From JAFGPF01 sp964409485 (GTDB lineage: Bacteria; Chloroflexota; Dehalococcoidia; Dehalococcoidales; RBG-16-60-22): a DNA stretch of 30,722 nt. Every line of letters begins with the position of its first letter. Within the stretch, counting starts at the first letter, position 1. Positions 1 through 8,410 of this stretch are shown piece by piece. The stretch lies in contig CAYPDM010000016.1 in the NCBI GenBank assembly GCA_964409485.1, positions 1 to 30,722 of the forward strand, written 5' to 3'. The translations under genes and the position numbers were made by a program. The notes under the pieces are model-generated. The model had not been told where the DNA came from and did not search any database. It saw only the letters and a list, made by a program, of their open reading frames with translations.

Positions 1-155
1 AGATAAGAAACGAGGGGGGCGGGGTACGGGTTTCTTCGACAAGCTCAGAATGAGCGGAGGGGAAAAGGTGGTCTGGATTCTCGCTTTCGCGGGAATGACG
101 ACGTGTTAATAGTGGGAATAGATAAGTAACGAGGGGCGGCGGGGGTAAGCCCCCC
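1..155. repeat. Intergenic patch of short dispersed-repeat-like sequences
   Basis: A direct repeat of about 24 nt starting AGATAAG(A/T)AACGAGGGG occurs at 1-24 and 120-144 with few differences. Between the copies lie a segment centred on TTCGACAAGCTCAGAATGAG (34-53) and an imperfect palindrome at 77-96 (ATTCTCGC then GCGGGAAT around a TT core). A G5/C5 hairpin with a TAAG loop follows at 141-154. No coding potential is evident. Segments of these two kinds are widely dispersed between genes in many bacterial genomes, so I read this as a mosaic of non-coding repeats. Copy number cannot be judged from one window. Confidence 0.55.
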
Positions 156-184
156 TACTCGATTTTCACTATCCAGCCCATTCA

Positions 185-193
185 TGTTATCAT
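185..193 (+). promoter_or_regulatory. Extended -10 promoter of the FKBP gene
   Basis: TGTTATCAT (TGn plus a 5/6 match to TATAAT) ends 6 nt before the ATG at 200. Transcription would start about at the ATG itself. No Shine-Dalgarno sequence precedes the ATG, which fits a leaderless mRNA. Confidence 0.45.
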
Positions 194-199
194 CTATAC

Positions 200-709
200 A
201 TGAAAATTCAACATTTAGTCCTGCTATTTATCATCATACTCATAGCGCCGCTGGCGCTGGGCTGCGGGGGAGGAGAGGGAGCCAAAAACGCCGATAAAGT
301 AACCGTACATTACACCGGCACCCTCGATGACGGCTCCGTGTTCGATTCCTCCCGGGGAAAAGCGCCGCTGGAATTCGTCATCGGGGCGGGGGAAATGATT
401 GCCGGCTTTGATAAAGCCGTCAGGGGCATGAAGGTCGGGGAGGTAAAAACGGTGAAAATTTCCCCGAAAGACGCCTACGGCGAATACGATGAAGACCTGG
501 TGATAACGATAGACCGGAGTACGATACCGGACTACTTCCCGGTAAAAATGGGCGATAAGCTGCCCCTGCAATCCAACCAGGGCGACTCAATAATGGCCGT
601 AATTACCGATATCACCGAAGAAAGCGTTATCTGCGACCGCAACCACGAACTGGCCGGCGAAACGCTTACCTTTGAAATAGAGCTTATAAGTATTGAACCC
701 GCCAATTGA
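200..709 (+). CDS. SlyD-like FKBP-type peptidyl-prolyl isomerase, lipoprotein
   Basis: Predicted peptidyl-prolyl cis-trans isomerase that would help proteins fold outside the cytoplasmic membrane. Residues 1-21 form a hydrophobic signal ending in LALGC, so Cys22 is the likely lipidated residue; the -3 position is Ala, which makes the lipobox slightly weak. The FKBP core starts near residue 34 (VTVHYTGTLDDGSVFDSS) and includes IGAGEMIAGFDKAV. The middle segment (about 95-145) has the length and position of the insert-in-flap chaperone domain of SlyD proteins, and the fold ends with HELAGETLTFEIELI. The His-rich metal-binding tail of enterobacterial SlyD is missing. The gene stands alone before a tRNA. 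The ATG lies at the expected transcription start and has no ribosome binding site. The family call is firm; the surface location rests on the lipobox. Confidence 0.88.
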   Translation: MKIQHLVLLFIIILIAPLALGCGGGEGAKNADKVTVHYTGTLDDGSVFDSSRGKAPLEFVIGAGEMIAGFDKAVRGMKVGEVKTVKISPKDAYGEYDEDLVITIDRSTIPDYFPVKMGDKLPLQSNQGDSIMAVITDITEESVICDRNHELAGETLTFEIELISIEPAN

Positions 710-812
710 ACCGGGGCCACGTAAAAAGCACCTCGCCGCGGCGGATGCAATCGACCCGGCTTGCCCGGTCTACGGGCGTTTCCGGACCGGGGATAAAAGC
801 TGACGCTTGATT

Positions 813-841
813 ATTACACAACCATCAATTAAAATAATACT
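813..841 (+). promoter_or_regulatory. Possible promoter of tRNA-Ile
   Basis: ATTACA (813-818) and AATACT (836-841) are separated by 17 nt, each matching its consensus at 4 of 6 positions. The -10 box ends 12 nt before the mature tRNA. The match is modest and the call rests mainly on spacing. Confidence 0.3.
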
Positions 842-853
842 GGCTTGTTTCTC

Positions 854-930
854 GGGCCACTAGCTCAGCTGGTTAGAGCGCAGTCCTGATAAGACTGAGG
901 TCTCTGGTTCGAACCCAGAGTGGCCCACCA
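854..930 (+). tRNA. tRNA-Ile (anticodon GAT)
   Basis: A complete 77-nt cloverleaf with encoded CCA. The acceptor stem GGGCCAC pairs with GTGGCCC (920-926), followed by discriminator A and CCA (928-930). The D arm is GCTC/GAGC. The anticodon stem CAGTC/GACTG encloses the loop CTGATAA, with GAT at 888-890. The T arm is TCTGG-TTCGAAC-CCAGA. GAT reads isoleucine codons AUC and AUU. It is not next to rRNA genes here, although this tRNA often sits in rRNA operons. Confidence 0.98.
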
Positions 931-1070
931 CATCTGGTACGGAAGGAAAATATCGGCACAGCACTCTTACTGCCACCCCGGTTCTCCACCCCATGCAGTA
1001 AATAAAGATGGCAACAACCGTTGCCGGCCAAATCAGAGTTAGAAACAACGTGTAAATATGGAGGAAAAGA

Positions 1071-2666
1071 ATGCCAGCAGGTCTGATACTGAAAGAATTA
1101 GCGCGTTATAAAACAGGCACCTTCGCTCATATTATCCACAGACACTCCCTCCTTCGCCCGAACAAGGAGGCTTATGTCTACGGAGACCAGCGGTTAACCT
1201 ATGGCGAATTTAATGCTAAAGTAAACAGCCTGATTCACGCCCTGCTGAAACTAGGCGTGAAAAAGGGCGATGCCATCGGCATACTATCCTGGAACTGCCT
1301 CGATTACGCCATCGTATACGGTGCGGCGATGAAAGGCGGCTACGTACTATCGCGTTTCAACCCCAGGCTCGGCGTGGAAGAACTCGAATACCTGATAAAC
1401 TACTCGGAAGTCAAAACCCTTTTCGTCGGCCCGGAGATGGTATCCGCCACCGGAGCCCTCCGCCCCAGGATACCCGGGGTAAAAAATTACATATCCCTCG
1501 AAGAGACCGCCCCGGATATGGCCTTTATGCAGGACATCCTCAATTCCAATCCCACGGAAGAGCCCGATGTTACGATAGAAGAAGATGATAAATTCTTCAT
1601 TATTTATACCAGCGGCACCACCGGCGTGCCGCGCGGCGCCGTGTATTCCCACCGGGAGGCCTGGGACGACTGCCGTATTTACATCATTAATCAGAGCATC
1701 CAGCCCGACGACAGGCATATCCAGGTATCTCCCATGTTCCACATCGCCGGGGATACCATGACTCGCTCTCTCCTCTACCTCGGCGCCTGCAATATCATTA
1801 TGAAAACTTTCGACACGGAGGCTACCCTCCAGCTAATCCAGAATGAAAAGGCCACCCACATAGCCATCGTGCCCACCCACCTCGTAGCCATGCTCGCGGC
1901 GCCCGACATCAAGAAATACGATTTCAGCCACCTCAAGTTTATCTGGTACGGCGGTTCGCCCATGCCCCTGGAAGTGCTCAAAAGAGGCCTGGCGACTTTC
2001 GGGAACGTCTTCGGGCAGGGCTACGGCCAGAGCGAAAGCGGCCCCGCCATCTGTCATCTCTCCAAAGAAGACCACCAGACCCTGGGTACGCCGTCAGAAA
2101 AGATACTTACCTCCACCGGCCAGCCGGATATCGGCGTGCAGGTCAGAATCGTCGACGATAAGAATAAAGATATCGCCCCCGGCGAAATGGGCGAAATTGT
2201 CGTCCGCAGCAAACACAACATGATTGAATACTGGAAAAAACCCGAGGACACCCGCAAAACCATCGTCGATGGGTGGCTGCATACCGGCGATATCGGGTGC
2301 TATGACGAAAACGGCTACGTTTACATCGTCGACCGTAAAAAAGACATGATTATCACCGGCGGCGAGAACGTTTTCCCCAGGGAGGTAGAGGAGGTACTAT
2401 ACCGGCACCCCGGTGTTCACGAAGTGGCGGTAATCGGCATCCCGGACCCGTACTGGGTGGAAAAAGTACACGCCATCGTCAGCCTGAAGGAGGGCGCCAG
2501 CGCCACCGCCGAAGAACTCATCGCCTTCTGTAAAAAGAACCTGGCCGGTTATAAGTCCCCCAAATCCGTAGAAATTATCGATGCCCTGCCCAAGAACGCC
2601 GCCGGGAAGATAGTGAAGCGCGAACTGCGTGAAAAATACTGGGCGGATTCAGACAGGAAAATCTAA
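1071..2666 (+). CDS. Long/medium-chain acyl-CoA ligase (AMP-forming)
   Basis: Adenylate-forming enzyme that would activate a carboxylic acid with ATP to an acyl-AMP and then transfer it to coenzyme A. The 531 residues have the full-length architecture. They show the phosphate-binding loop YTSGTTGVPRG (179-189), the adenine-binding motif GYGQSE (317-322), GWLHTGD (401-407) with the ribose-binding Asp, the hinge region DRKKDMIITGGENVFP (421-436), and the adenylation Lys513 in NAAGKI. A Shine-Dalgarno GGAGG (1060-1064) sits 6 nt before the ATG. The gene is a single unit closed by a terminator, with no beta-oxidation partner nearby, so the acid it uses cannot be told. FadD-like, aromatic-acid or other short-chain specificities are all possible. 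Confidence 0.92.
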   Translation: MPAGLILKELARYKTGTFAHIIHRHSLLRPNKEAYVYGDQRLTYGEFNAKVNSLIHALLKLGVKKGDAIGILSWNCLDYAIVYGAAMKGGYVLSRFNPRLGVEELEYLINYSEVKTLFVGPEMVSATGALRPRIPGVKNYISLEETAPDMAFMQDILNSNPTEEPDVTIEEDDKFFIIYTSGTTGVPRGAVYSHREAWDDCRIYIINQSIQPDDRHIQVSPMFHIAGDTMTRSLLYLGACNIIMKTFDTEATLQLIQNEKATHIAIVPTHLVAMLAAPDIKKYDFSHLKFIWYGGSPMPLEVLKRGLATFGNVFGQGYGQSESGPAICHLSKEDHQTLGTPSEKILTSTGQPDIGVQVRIVDDKNKDIAPGEMGEIVVRSKHNMIEYWKKPEDTRKTIVDGWLHTGDIGCYDENGYVYIVDRKKDMIITGGENVFPREVEEVLYRHPGVHEVAVIGIPDPYWVEKVHAIVSLKEGASATAEELIAFCKKNLAGYKSPKSVEIIDALPKNAAGKIVKRELREKYWADSDRKI

Positions 2667-2700
2667 GCCGCCCCAATCGTTACCGTTAAACTACCCGCAT

Positions 2701-2730
2701 CCCTCTCCCTCAATGGGAGAGGGATTTTTT
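2701..2730 (+). terminator. Rho-independent terminator after the acyl-CoA ligase
   Basis: A perfect 9-bp stem, CCCTCTCCC (2701-2709) with GGGAGAGGG (2715-2723), has a 5-nt loop and is followed by A and six T (2725-2730). It closes the ligase gene 34 nt after its stop. Confidence 0.9.
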
Positions 2731-2826
2731 CATAAATTTAACTTTCAAGGCTCCGTAAAATGGGTGATAGCACCATTCTGAAATCCAAGCTAAAGCCCAA
2801 TCGCCCGTTTACCCGTCAGGGTATTC

Positions 2827-2832
2827 TATAAT
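2827..2832 (+). promoter_or_regulatory. -10 box before the CARDB protein gene
   Basis: A perfect TATAAT lies 10 nt before the GTG at 2843. No convincing -35 box is seen at 16-18 nt upstream. Transcription would begin a few nucleotides before the GTG. Confidence 0.4.
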
Positions 2833-2842
2833 CAGCCGACAC

Positions 2843-5518
2843 GTGAAGGTAAAATTTATGAGCAACTACAAACGCCGGGCGATGCTCGGCTCACTGGCGC
2901 TATTGTCTCTTTTAGCAGGCTTATTCACTCCGGTACCGTTGCCGGGTGATAATTACGAAGCATCCGCCCAGTCGCCGGGAGCCCCCGACCTTATTATCGA
3001 ATCGATTTACTGGTGGCCTGAAGTACCGGCAATCGGAAGCACGGCTACCTTTACCGTGACTATCAGAAACCTGGGTGAAAGCTGGACCGAACCATTCCGT
3101 CATGTTTATTACATCGATGACGAAATAGCGTCTTCCATCAGCAACGGCGGGATGAGCCCGAATACCAGCACGGTTAATTATTTCACCTGGAAGGCTAAAG
3201 CCGGCGAGCATATTCTCCGGGCGGTCGTCGACCACGATAGTGAAGTCGCAGAAAGCAACGAGGACAACAACGAAAGGACATACGCCTTTTCCGTCCTCGC
3301 CCCGGACCTTATCGTCGATGATATAACCCTATCGCCGGAAAACCCATCCGTGGGCGACGATACAACCTTCAGCATCAGGATAAAAAACCGGGGGAATAAA
3401 AGAGCCGGCGTCACTAACGTGGGCCTGGTCATCGATGGGCATTCCCACGGCTATCGCCCGATTCCGATACTGGAACCCGGCGATAACAGCACCATTGACT
3501 GGCAGTGGACAGCTATGACGGGGTCACACAATTTCCAGTTAATCGCCGATTTTCTCAACCAGGTCAAGGAAAGCGATGAAGATAATAATACCAGGGTGGT
3601 AACGTACGCGACTCCCACTCCCGACCTCACTATCGACTCAATAACTTATTCGCCGGTAAATCGCACGGCAACCGGCAACGTAACCTTTACCGCCACTATC
3701 AGCAACCAGGGGAGCGGCACTTCCGGCGTCGCCTTCCTGGCTTTTTGCGTGGATAATGTATGGGAAGACACTGTTAGCGTCACTCAACTCGGCGCCAACG
3801 CCACGACCACAAAAACGTTTTCCTACCTCGTCGGCGTCGACAGCCACGCCTTTAAGCTCGTTATTGACGCCAGCGAAGATGTTACGGAAAGTGACGAGAC
3901 CAATAATACCCTGGAAATAACCCTGCCCGCCATCGCCCCGGACCTTATCGTCTACAGTATAACGTGTTCGCCGACGCAGCCGCTGAAGGCCCATAAAATG
4001 GTCTTCAATATAACCGTTAAGAACCAGGGAACAAGACCGGCGGAACTGGTTGACGTCTACCTGTACGTCAACGAAGCTTTTAAATTATCGTCAAAGCTAT
4101 CGTCGATTTCCGCCGACGGAACGGCTACGGCGGTCATCCCATGGCTGACCAGTGAAGATTCGATCAATATCCGAGTGGCTATCGACGAGGACAACCTCAT
4201 ATTCGAGAGCAACGAGTCCAACAACGAGATGACGAAGACGGTAACCTTCGTATCTCCCTCTCCCGAAGCAGACCTGATTATCCAGGACATTACCTGCACG
4301 CCGGCAAACCCGTCAATCGGCGATACGGTCACGATTACTTCGACTATCAAGAACCAGGGTTCCGGACTGGCGAGTCCTTCACACGTTGCATACTACATCG
4401 ACGATATACTTGTTCAAACCGTGTATATCAATCAGATAAATGCAGGCGCTACGGCAACGAATAATGCCGCCTGGAACGCCGCAGCCGGCGCCCACACCAT
4501 AAAAGCGATAGCTGATTATAATGGCAGCATCTACGAGACTAACGAAGCCAATAACGAAATGACCACAGCCCTTCAGGTATTCTCCCCGGACCTGGTTATC
4601 CAGCGTATAGACTGGTCGCCGGCGATTCCGACTGCGGGAGATGAGGTTACATTTACATTAACCGTTATAAACCGGGGCAACCTCAAGACCGAAGCTTCAT
4701 ACGTGAGTTATTACGTCGATGGTATATACCGGGGCAATCATAATATTGAAAATATCGACCCCGGTTCCACCGTCACCAAGACGTTCAACTATACGTTCTT
4801 GGCGGATTCTCATACCTTTAAGGCAATCCTCGATAAAGCCGATGAATTGATGGAAAGCGATGAATCCAATAATGAAAGAACGGTGAGTTTCCCCACCCCC
4901 GACCTTACCATCGAATGGATTACCTGGTCACCGGCCGAGCCATCGGAGAACTGTACGGTAACATTCGGGGTAACCGTCAGGAACACCGGCGACGGCCCGA
5001 CCGACTCATCCTACCTGGACTGCTACATAGATGATACCCTGCAGGAGCGTATCCCCATGGATTCTATCGCCAGCGGCGCCACGGCCGCCGGGAGCTTCGC
5101 CTGGGATGTTACCTCCGGTGAACACGTTTTCAAGGCAATTGCCGATGGCAGCGACCGCGTCACGGAGACCGATGAGACCAACAATGAAAAGACCATTAAT
5201 CTGCCGTTCCCCGGCGAGCCTGTAGAGGTCATACCCGAACCGGAAAGTCCCGCGGAAGCCGCTATTGCGGAAATCCCGGAAACGGAACAGCCGGAGGCGT
5301 TTGTTGAAGTTGAGGAAGCCGTCATCGAAATAGAAGACGATTTACCCGCCGACAACGCGACCGGGGAGCCAGATATAGCGTCCAATATCTCCGAGGAGCC
5401 TTCGACCGGCTGGCGGGATATCATTATGAATAAGTTCATTATCATCGGCGGCGCGGCGCTGGGCCTGTTGATTATCGTCGTGTTGCTGATACTGCGAAGG
5501 CGTTCCAGGAACGCCTGA
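2843..5518 (+). CDS. Membrane-anchored surface protein with seven CARDB repeats
   Basis: Probable cell-surface adhesion or scaffold protein. A signal peptide (about 9-43, KRRAM then a Leu-rich core, ending near ASAQ) leads into seven tandem CARDB-type Ig-like domains at about 47-150, 153-254, 259-361, 365-470, 476-578, 581-683 and 686-787. Each opens with (P/A)DL and closes with an ES(N/D)E-x-NN motif. An acidic Pro/Glu-rich stalk (about 790-855) follows, then one membrane helix (865-884) and a basic tail RRRSRNA, so the repeats face outside. No catalytic domain is visible. The start could be the GTG used here, close to a TATAAT, or the in-frame ATG at 2858, which has GAAGGT 6 nt upstream; the latter gives an equally good signal peptide. 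The ligand is unknown. It is transcribed alone. Confidence 0.85.
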   Translation: MKVKFMSNYKRRAMLGSLALLSLLAGLFTPVPLPGDNYEASAQSPGAPDLIIESIYWWPEVPAIGSTATFTVTIRNLGESWTEPFRHVYYIDDEIASSISNGGMSPNTSTVNYFTWKAKAGEHILRAVVDHDSEVAESNEDNNERTYAFSVLAPDLIVDDITLSPENPSVGDDTTFSIRIKNRGNKRAGVTNVGLVIDGHSHGYRPIPILEPGDNSTIDWQWTAMTGSHNFQLIADFLNQVKESDEDNNTRVVTYATPTPDLTIDSITYSPVNRTATGNVTFTATISNQGSGTSGVAFLAFCVDNVWEDTVSVTQLGANATTTKTFSYLVGVDSHAFKLVIDASEDVTESDETNNTLEITLPAIAPDLIVYSITCSPTQPLKAHKMVFNITVKNQGTRPAELVDVYLYVNEAFKLSSKLSSISADGTATAVIPWLTSEDSINIRVAIDEDNLIFESNESNNEMTKTVTFVSPSPEADLIIQDITCTPANPSIGDTVTITSTIKNQGSGLASPSHVAYYIDDILVQTVYINQINAGATATNNAAWNAAAGAHTIKAIADYNGSIYETNEANNEMTTALQVFSPDLVIQRIDWSPAIPTAGDEVTFTLTVINRGNLKTEASYVSYYVDGIYRGNHNIENIDPGSTVTKTFNYTFLADSHTFKAILDKADELMESDESNNERTVSFPTPDLTIEWITWSPAEPSENCTVTFGVTVRNTGDGPTDSSYLDCYIDDTLQERIPMDSIASGATAAGSFAWDVTSGEHVFKAIADGSDRVTETDETNNEKTINLPFPGEPVEVIPEPESPAEAAIAEIPETEQPEAFVEVEEAVIEIEDDLPADNATGEPDIASNISEEPSTGWRDIIMNKFIIIGGAALGLLIIVVLLILRRRSRNA

Positions 5519-5714
5519 TATTATGTCAAACCCCTGCACTATAACATCCCATCATTAACACCACATCCTCCTGCCGTATATTTTTACGCACCGGCGTCCG
5601 TGGGCTTCATAAAATCCGGGAGGACGCGCCCAACAGCCCGTAAATATTAATCAGATTTTAATATTTGGCTGTTATCCTTTTTATAGAAAATCAAACGAAA
5701 GGAGGCAACACAAC

Positions 5715-6230
5715 ATGTGGCGAAGCAAGAAATTCATTATCACCGTGCTGCTGACTGTGGTAGTCCTGGGCGGTATTCTGGGCGGTTACGCCGTGGCCAA
5801 CGCCGACGATGAAGATACCGACCAGCCCCCGGCGGGAAACATAAATTTCCTTGACAGGGTAGCGGAACTCTACGAGAAAAGAACCGGCGATGCCATCGAC
5901 CCGGATGAACTCCAGGGCGCCTTTAACGATGCCAGGGAAGAACTGGGAAATCAGGCACGCGAACGCTTTCACGAGAGACTGCTGGAGGAAGGCAATATAA
6001 CCCAGGAACAGCTCGACGAGTTTGAAAAGTGGATGTCGGAGCGACCCGACTTCGCGTCCGATGAGTTTAAAGAGTGGATGGACTCCATGCCGGATATCGG
6101 GCTGCCGTTCGGGCTGCCTAACGAAGACGGCGAAAGGTCTTTCGGCAAAGAGTTCCGGCACTTCCGCGGGTTCGCTAAAGGATTCGGCGGCGGCTTCCAC
6201 GGCTGGTGCGAGCCGGACGCTACGGAATAG
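5715..6230 (+). CDS. Secreted DUF2680-like small protein
   Basis: Small exported protein of unknown function. Residues 1-30 form a signal peptide or anchor (WRSKK, then a long Val/Leu/Gly core, cleavage likely after ANA). The mature part is highly charged and mostly helical, with LLEEGNITQEQLDEFEKWM (89-107) resembling the GKITQEQAD pattern of the DUF2680 (YckD-like) family. The C-terminus is Gly/Phe/His-rich (FRHFRGFAKGFGGGFHGW). A strong Shine-Dalgarno GGAGG (5701-5705) is 9 nt before the ATG. Relatives in Chloroflexota often sit near two-component systems, as here. The terminator downstream suggests separate transcription from the regulator pair. The family match is by motif recall and is moderate. 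Confidence 0.68.
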   Translation: MWRSKKFIITVLLTVVVLGGILGGYAVANADDEDTDQPPAGNINFLDRVAELYEKRTGDAIDPDELQGAFNDAREELGNQARERFHERLLEEGNITQEQLDEFEKWMSERPDFASDEFKEWMDSMPDIGLPFGLPNEDGERSFGKEFRHFRGFAKGFGGGFHGWCEPDATE

Positions 6231-6270
6231 CAGCCTACTAACATCTTAAAAGAATAATGCACACCATTTG

Positions 6271-6305
6271 AGAGGAGAGGGATATCCCCCCTCCTCTCCT
6301 TTTTT
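6271..6305 (+). terminator. Rho-independent terminator after the DUF2680-like gene
   Basis: AGGAGAGG (6273-6280) pairs with CCTCTCCT (6293-6300), and T continues to 6305. The 12-nt loop contains GATATC and a C run. It lies 40 nt past the stop of the secreted protein gene. Confidence 0.8.
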
Positions 6306-6315
6306 CACAATTTCT

Positions 6316-6336
6316 TAACATTTATGTTATAACATT
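6316..6336 (+). promoter_or_regulatory. Promoter with nested AACAT/ATGTT palindromes before the response regulator
   Basis: An extended -10, TGTTATAAC (6325-6333), lies inside a perfect 12-bp palindrome ATGTTATAACAT (6324-6335). TAACATT is also directly repeated at 6316-6322 and 6330-6336, and AACAT-TT-ATGTT forms a second palindrome (6317-6328). This is a plausible site for autoregulation by the downstream OmpR-type protein, which is an inference. Confidence 0.5.
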
Positions 6337-6369
6337 GTATGAAACTATTAAACCAGGGGGGAATGATAC

Positions 6370-7065
6370 GTGTCCGGGAAAAGGGTGCTGGTAGTCGATG
6401 ACGATGTGAAAACGGTGGAACTGGTCAAGCTCTATCTGAACCGCGACGGCTACCGCGTTCTCACCGCCTACGACGGCAACGAAGCCCTGAAATTCGCCCG
6501 CGAAAACCAGCCGGAACTGATTGTGCTGGACCTCATGCTGCCGGGCATCAGCGGACTCGATATCTGCCGCATTCTACGGCAGGAGTCCGACGTACCTATC
6601 ATCATGCTTACCGCCCTGGCTACCGACGATGACAGGCTAAAGGGACTGGATATCGGCGCCGACGACTACGTGACCAAACCCTTCAGTCCCCGGGAGCTGG
6701 CGGCCAGGGTGAGGGCGGTGCTGCGCCGCCTGCCCGGAGAGCGCGGACCGGAGAAAATAGAGTACGGCTCGCTTACCGTCAACTTTTTAAAACATGAGGC
6801 ATTTCTTAAAGGAAAACCTCTTCACCTCACGCCGATAGAGTTTAAAGTGCTGGGAGCCCTGGTGAAAGAGCCCGGCCGCGTGTTCAGTCGGGCGCAGATT
6901 ATCGAAAAGGCCCTCGGTTATGACTTCGACGGCTTCGACCGCACCATAGACGTCCACATCCTCAAGCTGCGACGGAAGCTGGAACCGGACCCCCGTCATC
7001 CCAGTTACATCAGAACCGTGTACGGAGCCGGCTACAAGCTCATGGAGGCAAACGGTGATACATAG
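6370..7065 (+). CDS. OmpR/PhoB-family response regulator
   Basis: Cytoplasmic transcription factor controlled by phosphorylation. The N-terminal receiver domain (about 4-118) has the acidic pocket DDD (10-12), the phospho-acceptor Asp54 in LIVLDLMLPG, the switch residue Thr81 and Lys103 in VTKPF. The C-terminal winged helix (about 130-225) contains LTPIEFKVLGAL, the recognition region DRTIDVHILKLRRKL and the terminal hairpin IRTVYGAGYKL, typical of the OmpR class. The GTG start is preceded by a G-rich ribosome site (AGGGGGG, 6354-6360). The histidine kinase gene overlaps its end by 11 bp, so the pair is translationally coupled. Targets are likely to include its own promoter and the MacA/MacB-like genes downstream. 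Confidence 0.95.
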   Translation: MSGKRVLVVDDDVKTVELVKLYLNRDGYRVLTAYDGNEALKFARENQPELIVLDLMLPGISGLDICRILRQESDVPIIMLTALATDDDRLKGLDIGADDYVTKPFSPRELAARVRAVLRRLPGERGPEKIEYGSLTVNFLKHEAFLKGKPLHLTPIEFKVLGALVKEPGRVFSRAQIIEKALGYDFDGFDRTIDVHILKLRRKLEPDPRHPSYIRTVYGAGYKLMEANGDT

Positions 7066-8410
7066 TCTGAACTTCCGCCTCCTGGCAGCTTTCGCCATGG
7101 TGATAATCGTTATCATCGGCTCCATGTTTTTTTTCGCTTACCATACCACGCGCGGTGAAATCGGCCGTATCGGGGAACACGTGGAACAGGCACAGGACAG
7201 AAGGGTGGAAATGGAGCTTGTCCGCTATTTCCAGTTCACCCGGAGCTGGGAGGAAGTTCAACCCATTGTAAAACAGTGGGGCAACCTTTACGGCCGGCGG
7301 ATTATCCTGACCGATAGCGAAGGTAAAGTAGTTGCGGACTCCGCAGAAACGCTCCTGGGCACGCTTTATACCGATACGATATCCGGACAGCCCATATCAC
7401 AAATGATGGGAACGGATATTATCGGCACGCTTCACATCAGCCAGGGGGAGTCGCCGGATATCAACCGCGCCGCATTACAAATCACCTACGGCACGATAGG
7501 ACGCTTCTTCATCTGGGCGGGCCTCCTGGCGGTGGCTATTGCCCTGCTACTCACTTTCTTCCTGTCGCGCCGCATCCTGGCGCCGGTCAAATCCCTTAGC
7601 AACGCCGCCAGAGAATTCGGCAAGGGAGACTTCTCCCGCAGGGTCGAATTCAAAGGCAGAGGCGAGGTGGGCGAGCTCGCCCGGTCCTTTAATTCCATGG
7701 CAGAAAACCTGGAACATACCGAGCGTTTACGGAGAAACATGGTGGCCGACATCGCCCATGAATTAAGGACTCCCCTGTCCAACCTCGGGGGCTACCTTGA
7801 AGCAATTAACGACGGTGTAGTCGAGCCGGATGAAAAGACCTTCCGCTCGCTTAACGAAGAGGCCTTAACGCTATCGCGCCTTATCGACGACCTACAGGAA
7901 TTGAGCATGGCCGATGCGGGCGAACTCAAGCTGATAAAACAGCCGCAAGATATTTCCCGGCTTATTGAAGAAACCGTGACCGCCCTGCGGGCCAAGGCGA
8001 CCGCCAAGGGCCTGACCATGTCGACCGATCTGCCGGGCAGACTGCCGGAACTAAATATAGACTCGCACCGCATCAGGCAGGCCCTGCATAACCTTCTGGA
8101 TAACGCGACGGCCCATACCGGCAAGGGCGGACAAATACAGGTTACCGCCCGGCACCGGGACGATAAGTTAGCTATCAGCGTGGCTGATACCGGCGAAGGC
8201 ATTCCGCCGGAAGACCTGCCGATGATATTCGAGCGCTTCTACCGCGTGGACAAGTCCCGCACCAGGTCTACGGGCGGCAGCGGCCTGGGTCTCACCATCA
8301 CCAAGCGCCTGGTGGAAGCTCACGGCGGCACCATTACCGCGGAAAGCCGGCCGGGAGAAGGGAGTACCTTTACAATTACGCTCCCGGTTGAAAAAGTACA
8401 TGATAATTAA
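7055..8410 (+). CDS. BaeS-like sensor histidine kinase
   Basis: Membrane kinase that would sense an envelope signal and phosphorylate the adjacent regulator. Two membrane helices (about 8-29 and 148-171) enclose a sensor domain of about 120 residues. A HAMP linker follows (172-225). The H box ADIAHELRTPL carries the phospho-acceptor His235. The ATPase part has the N box NLLDNA, G1 ADTGEGI, F box FERFYR and G2 GSGLGL. The GTG start has GGAGG 6 nt upstream, inside the regulator gene. Its overall plan resembles BaeS, CpxA-like and PhoR-type kinases. The sensor domain shows no motif that identifies the signal. The MacAB-like exporter downstream suggests envelope damage or a toxic compound. Confidence 0.94.
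   Translation: MIHSLNFRLLAAFAMVIIVIIGSMFFFAYHTTRGEIGRIGEHVEQAQDRRVEMELVRYFQFTRSWEEVQPIVKQWGNLYGRRIILTDSEGKVVADSAETLLGTLYTDTISGQPISQMMGTDIIGTLHISQGESPDINRAALQITYGTIGRFFIWAGLLAVAIALLLTFFLSRRILAPVKSLSNAAREFGKGDFSRRVEFKGRGEVGELARSFNSMAENLEHTERLRRNMVADIAHELRTPLSNLGGYLEAINDGVVEPDEKTFRSLNEEALTLSRLIDDLQELSMADAGELKLIKQPQDISRLIEETVTALRAKATAKGLTMSTDLPGRLPELNIDSHRIRQALHNLLDNATAHTGKGGQIQVTARHRDDKLAISVADTGEGIPPEDLPMIFERFYRVDKSRTRSTGGSGLGLTITKRLVEAHGGTITAESRPGEGSTFTITLPVEKVHDN

Noticed and set aside
1010..1025. Hairpin GGCAAC-AACC-GTTGCC before the acyl-CoA ligase gene
   Set aside because: It is short, has no T run and no second alternative structure, so there is no case for a terminator or riboswitch.
860..1048. 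A 62-codon minus-strand frame over the tRNA
   Set aside because: It includes the antisense of tRNA-Ile (GFEPETSVLSGL is a familiar false translation of tRNA complements) and has no ribosome site.
5519..5714. Possible RNA gene or promoter in the 196-nt gap before the secreted protein gene
   Set aside because: Only a TATAGA at 5682-5687 without a properly spaced -35 and a good ribosome site are visible; no stable structure was recognised.
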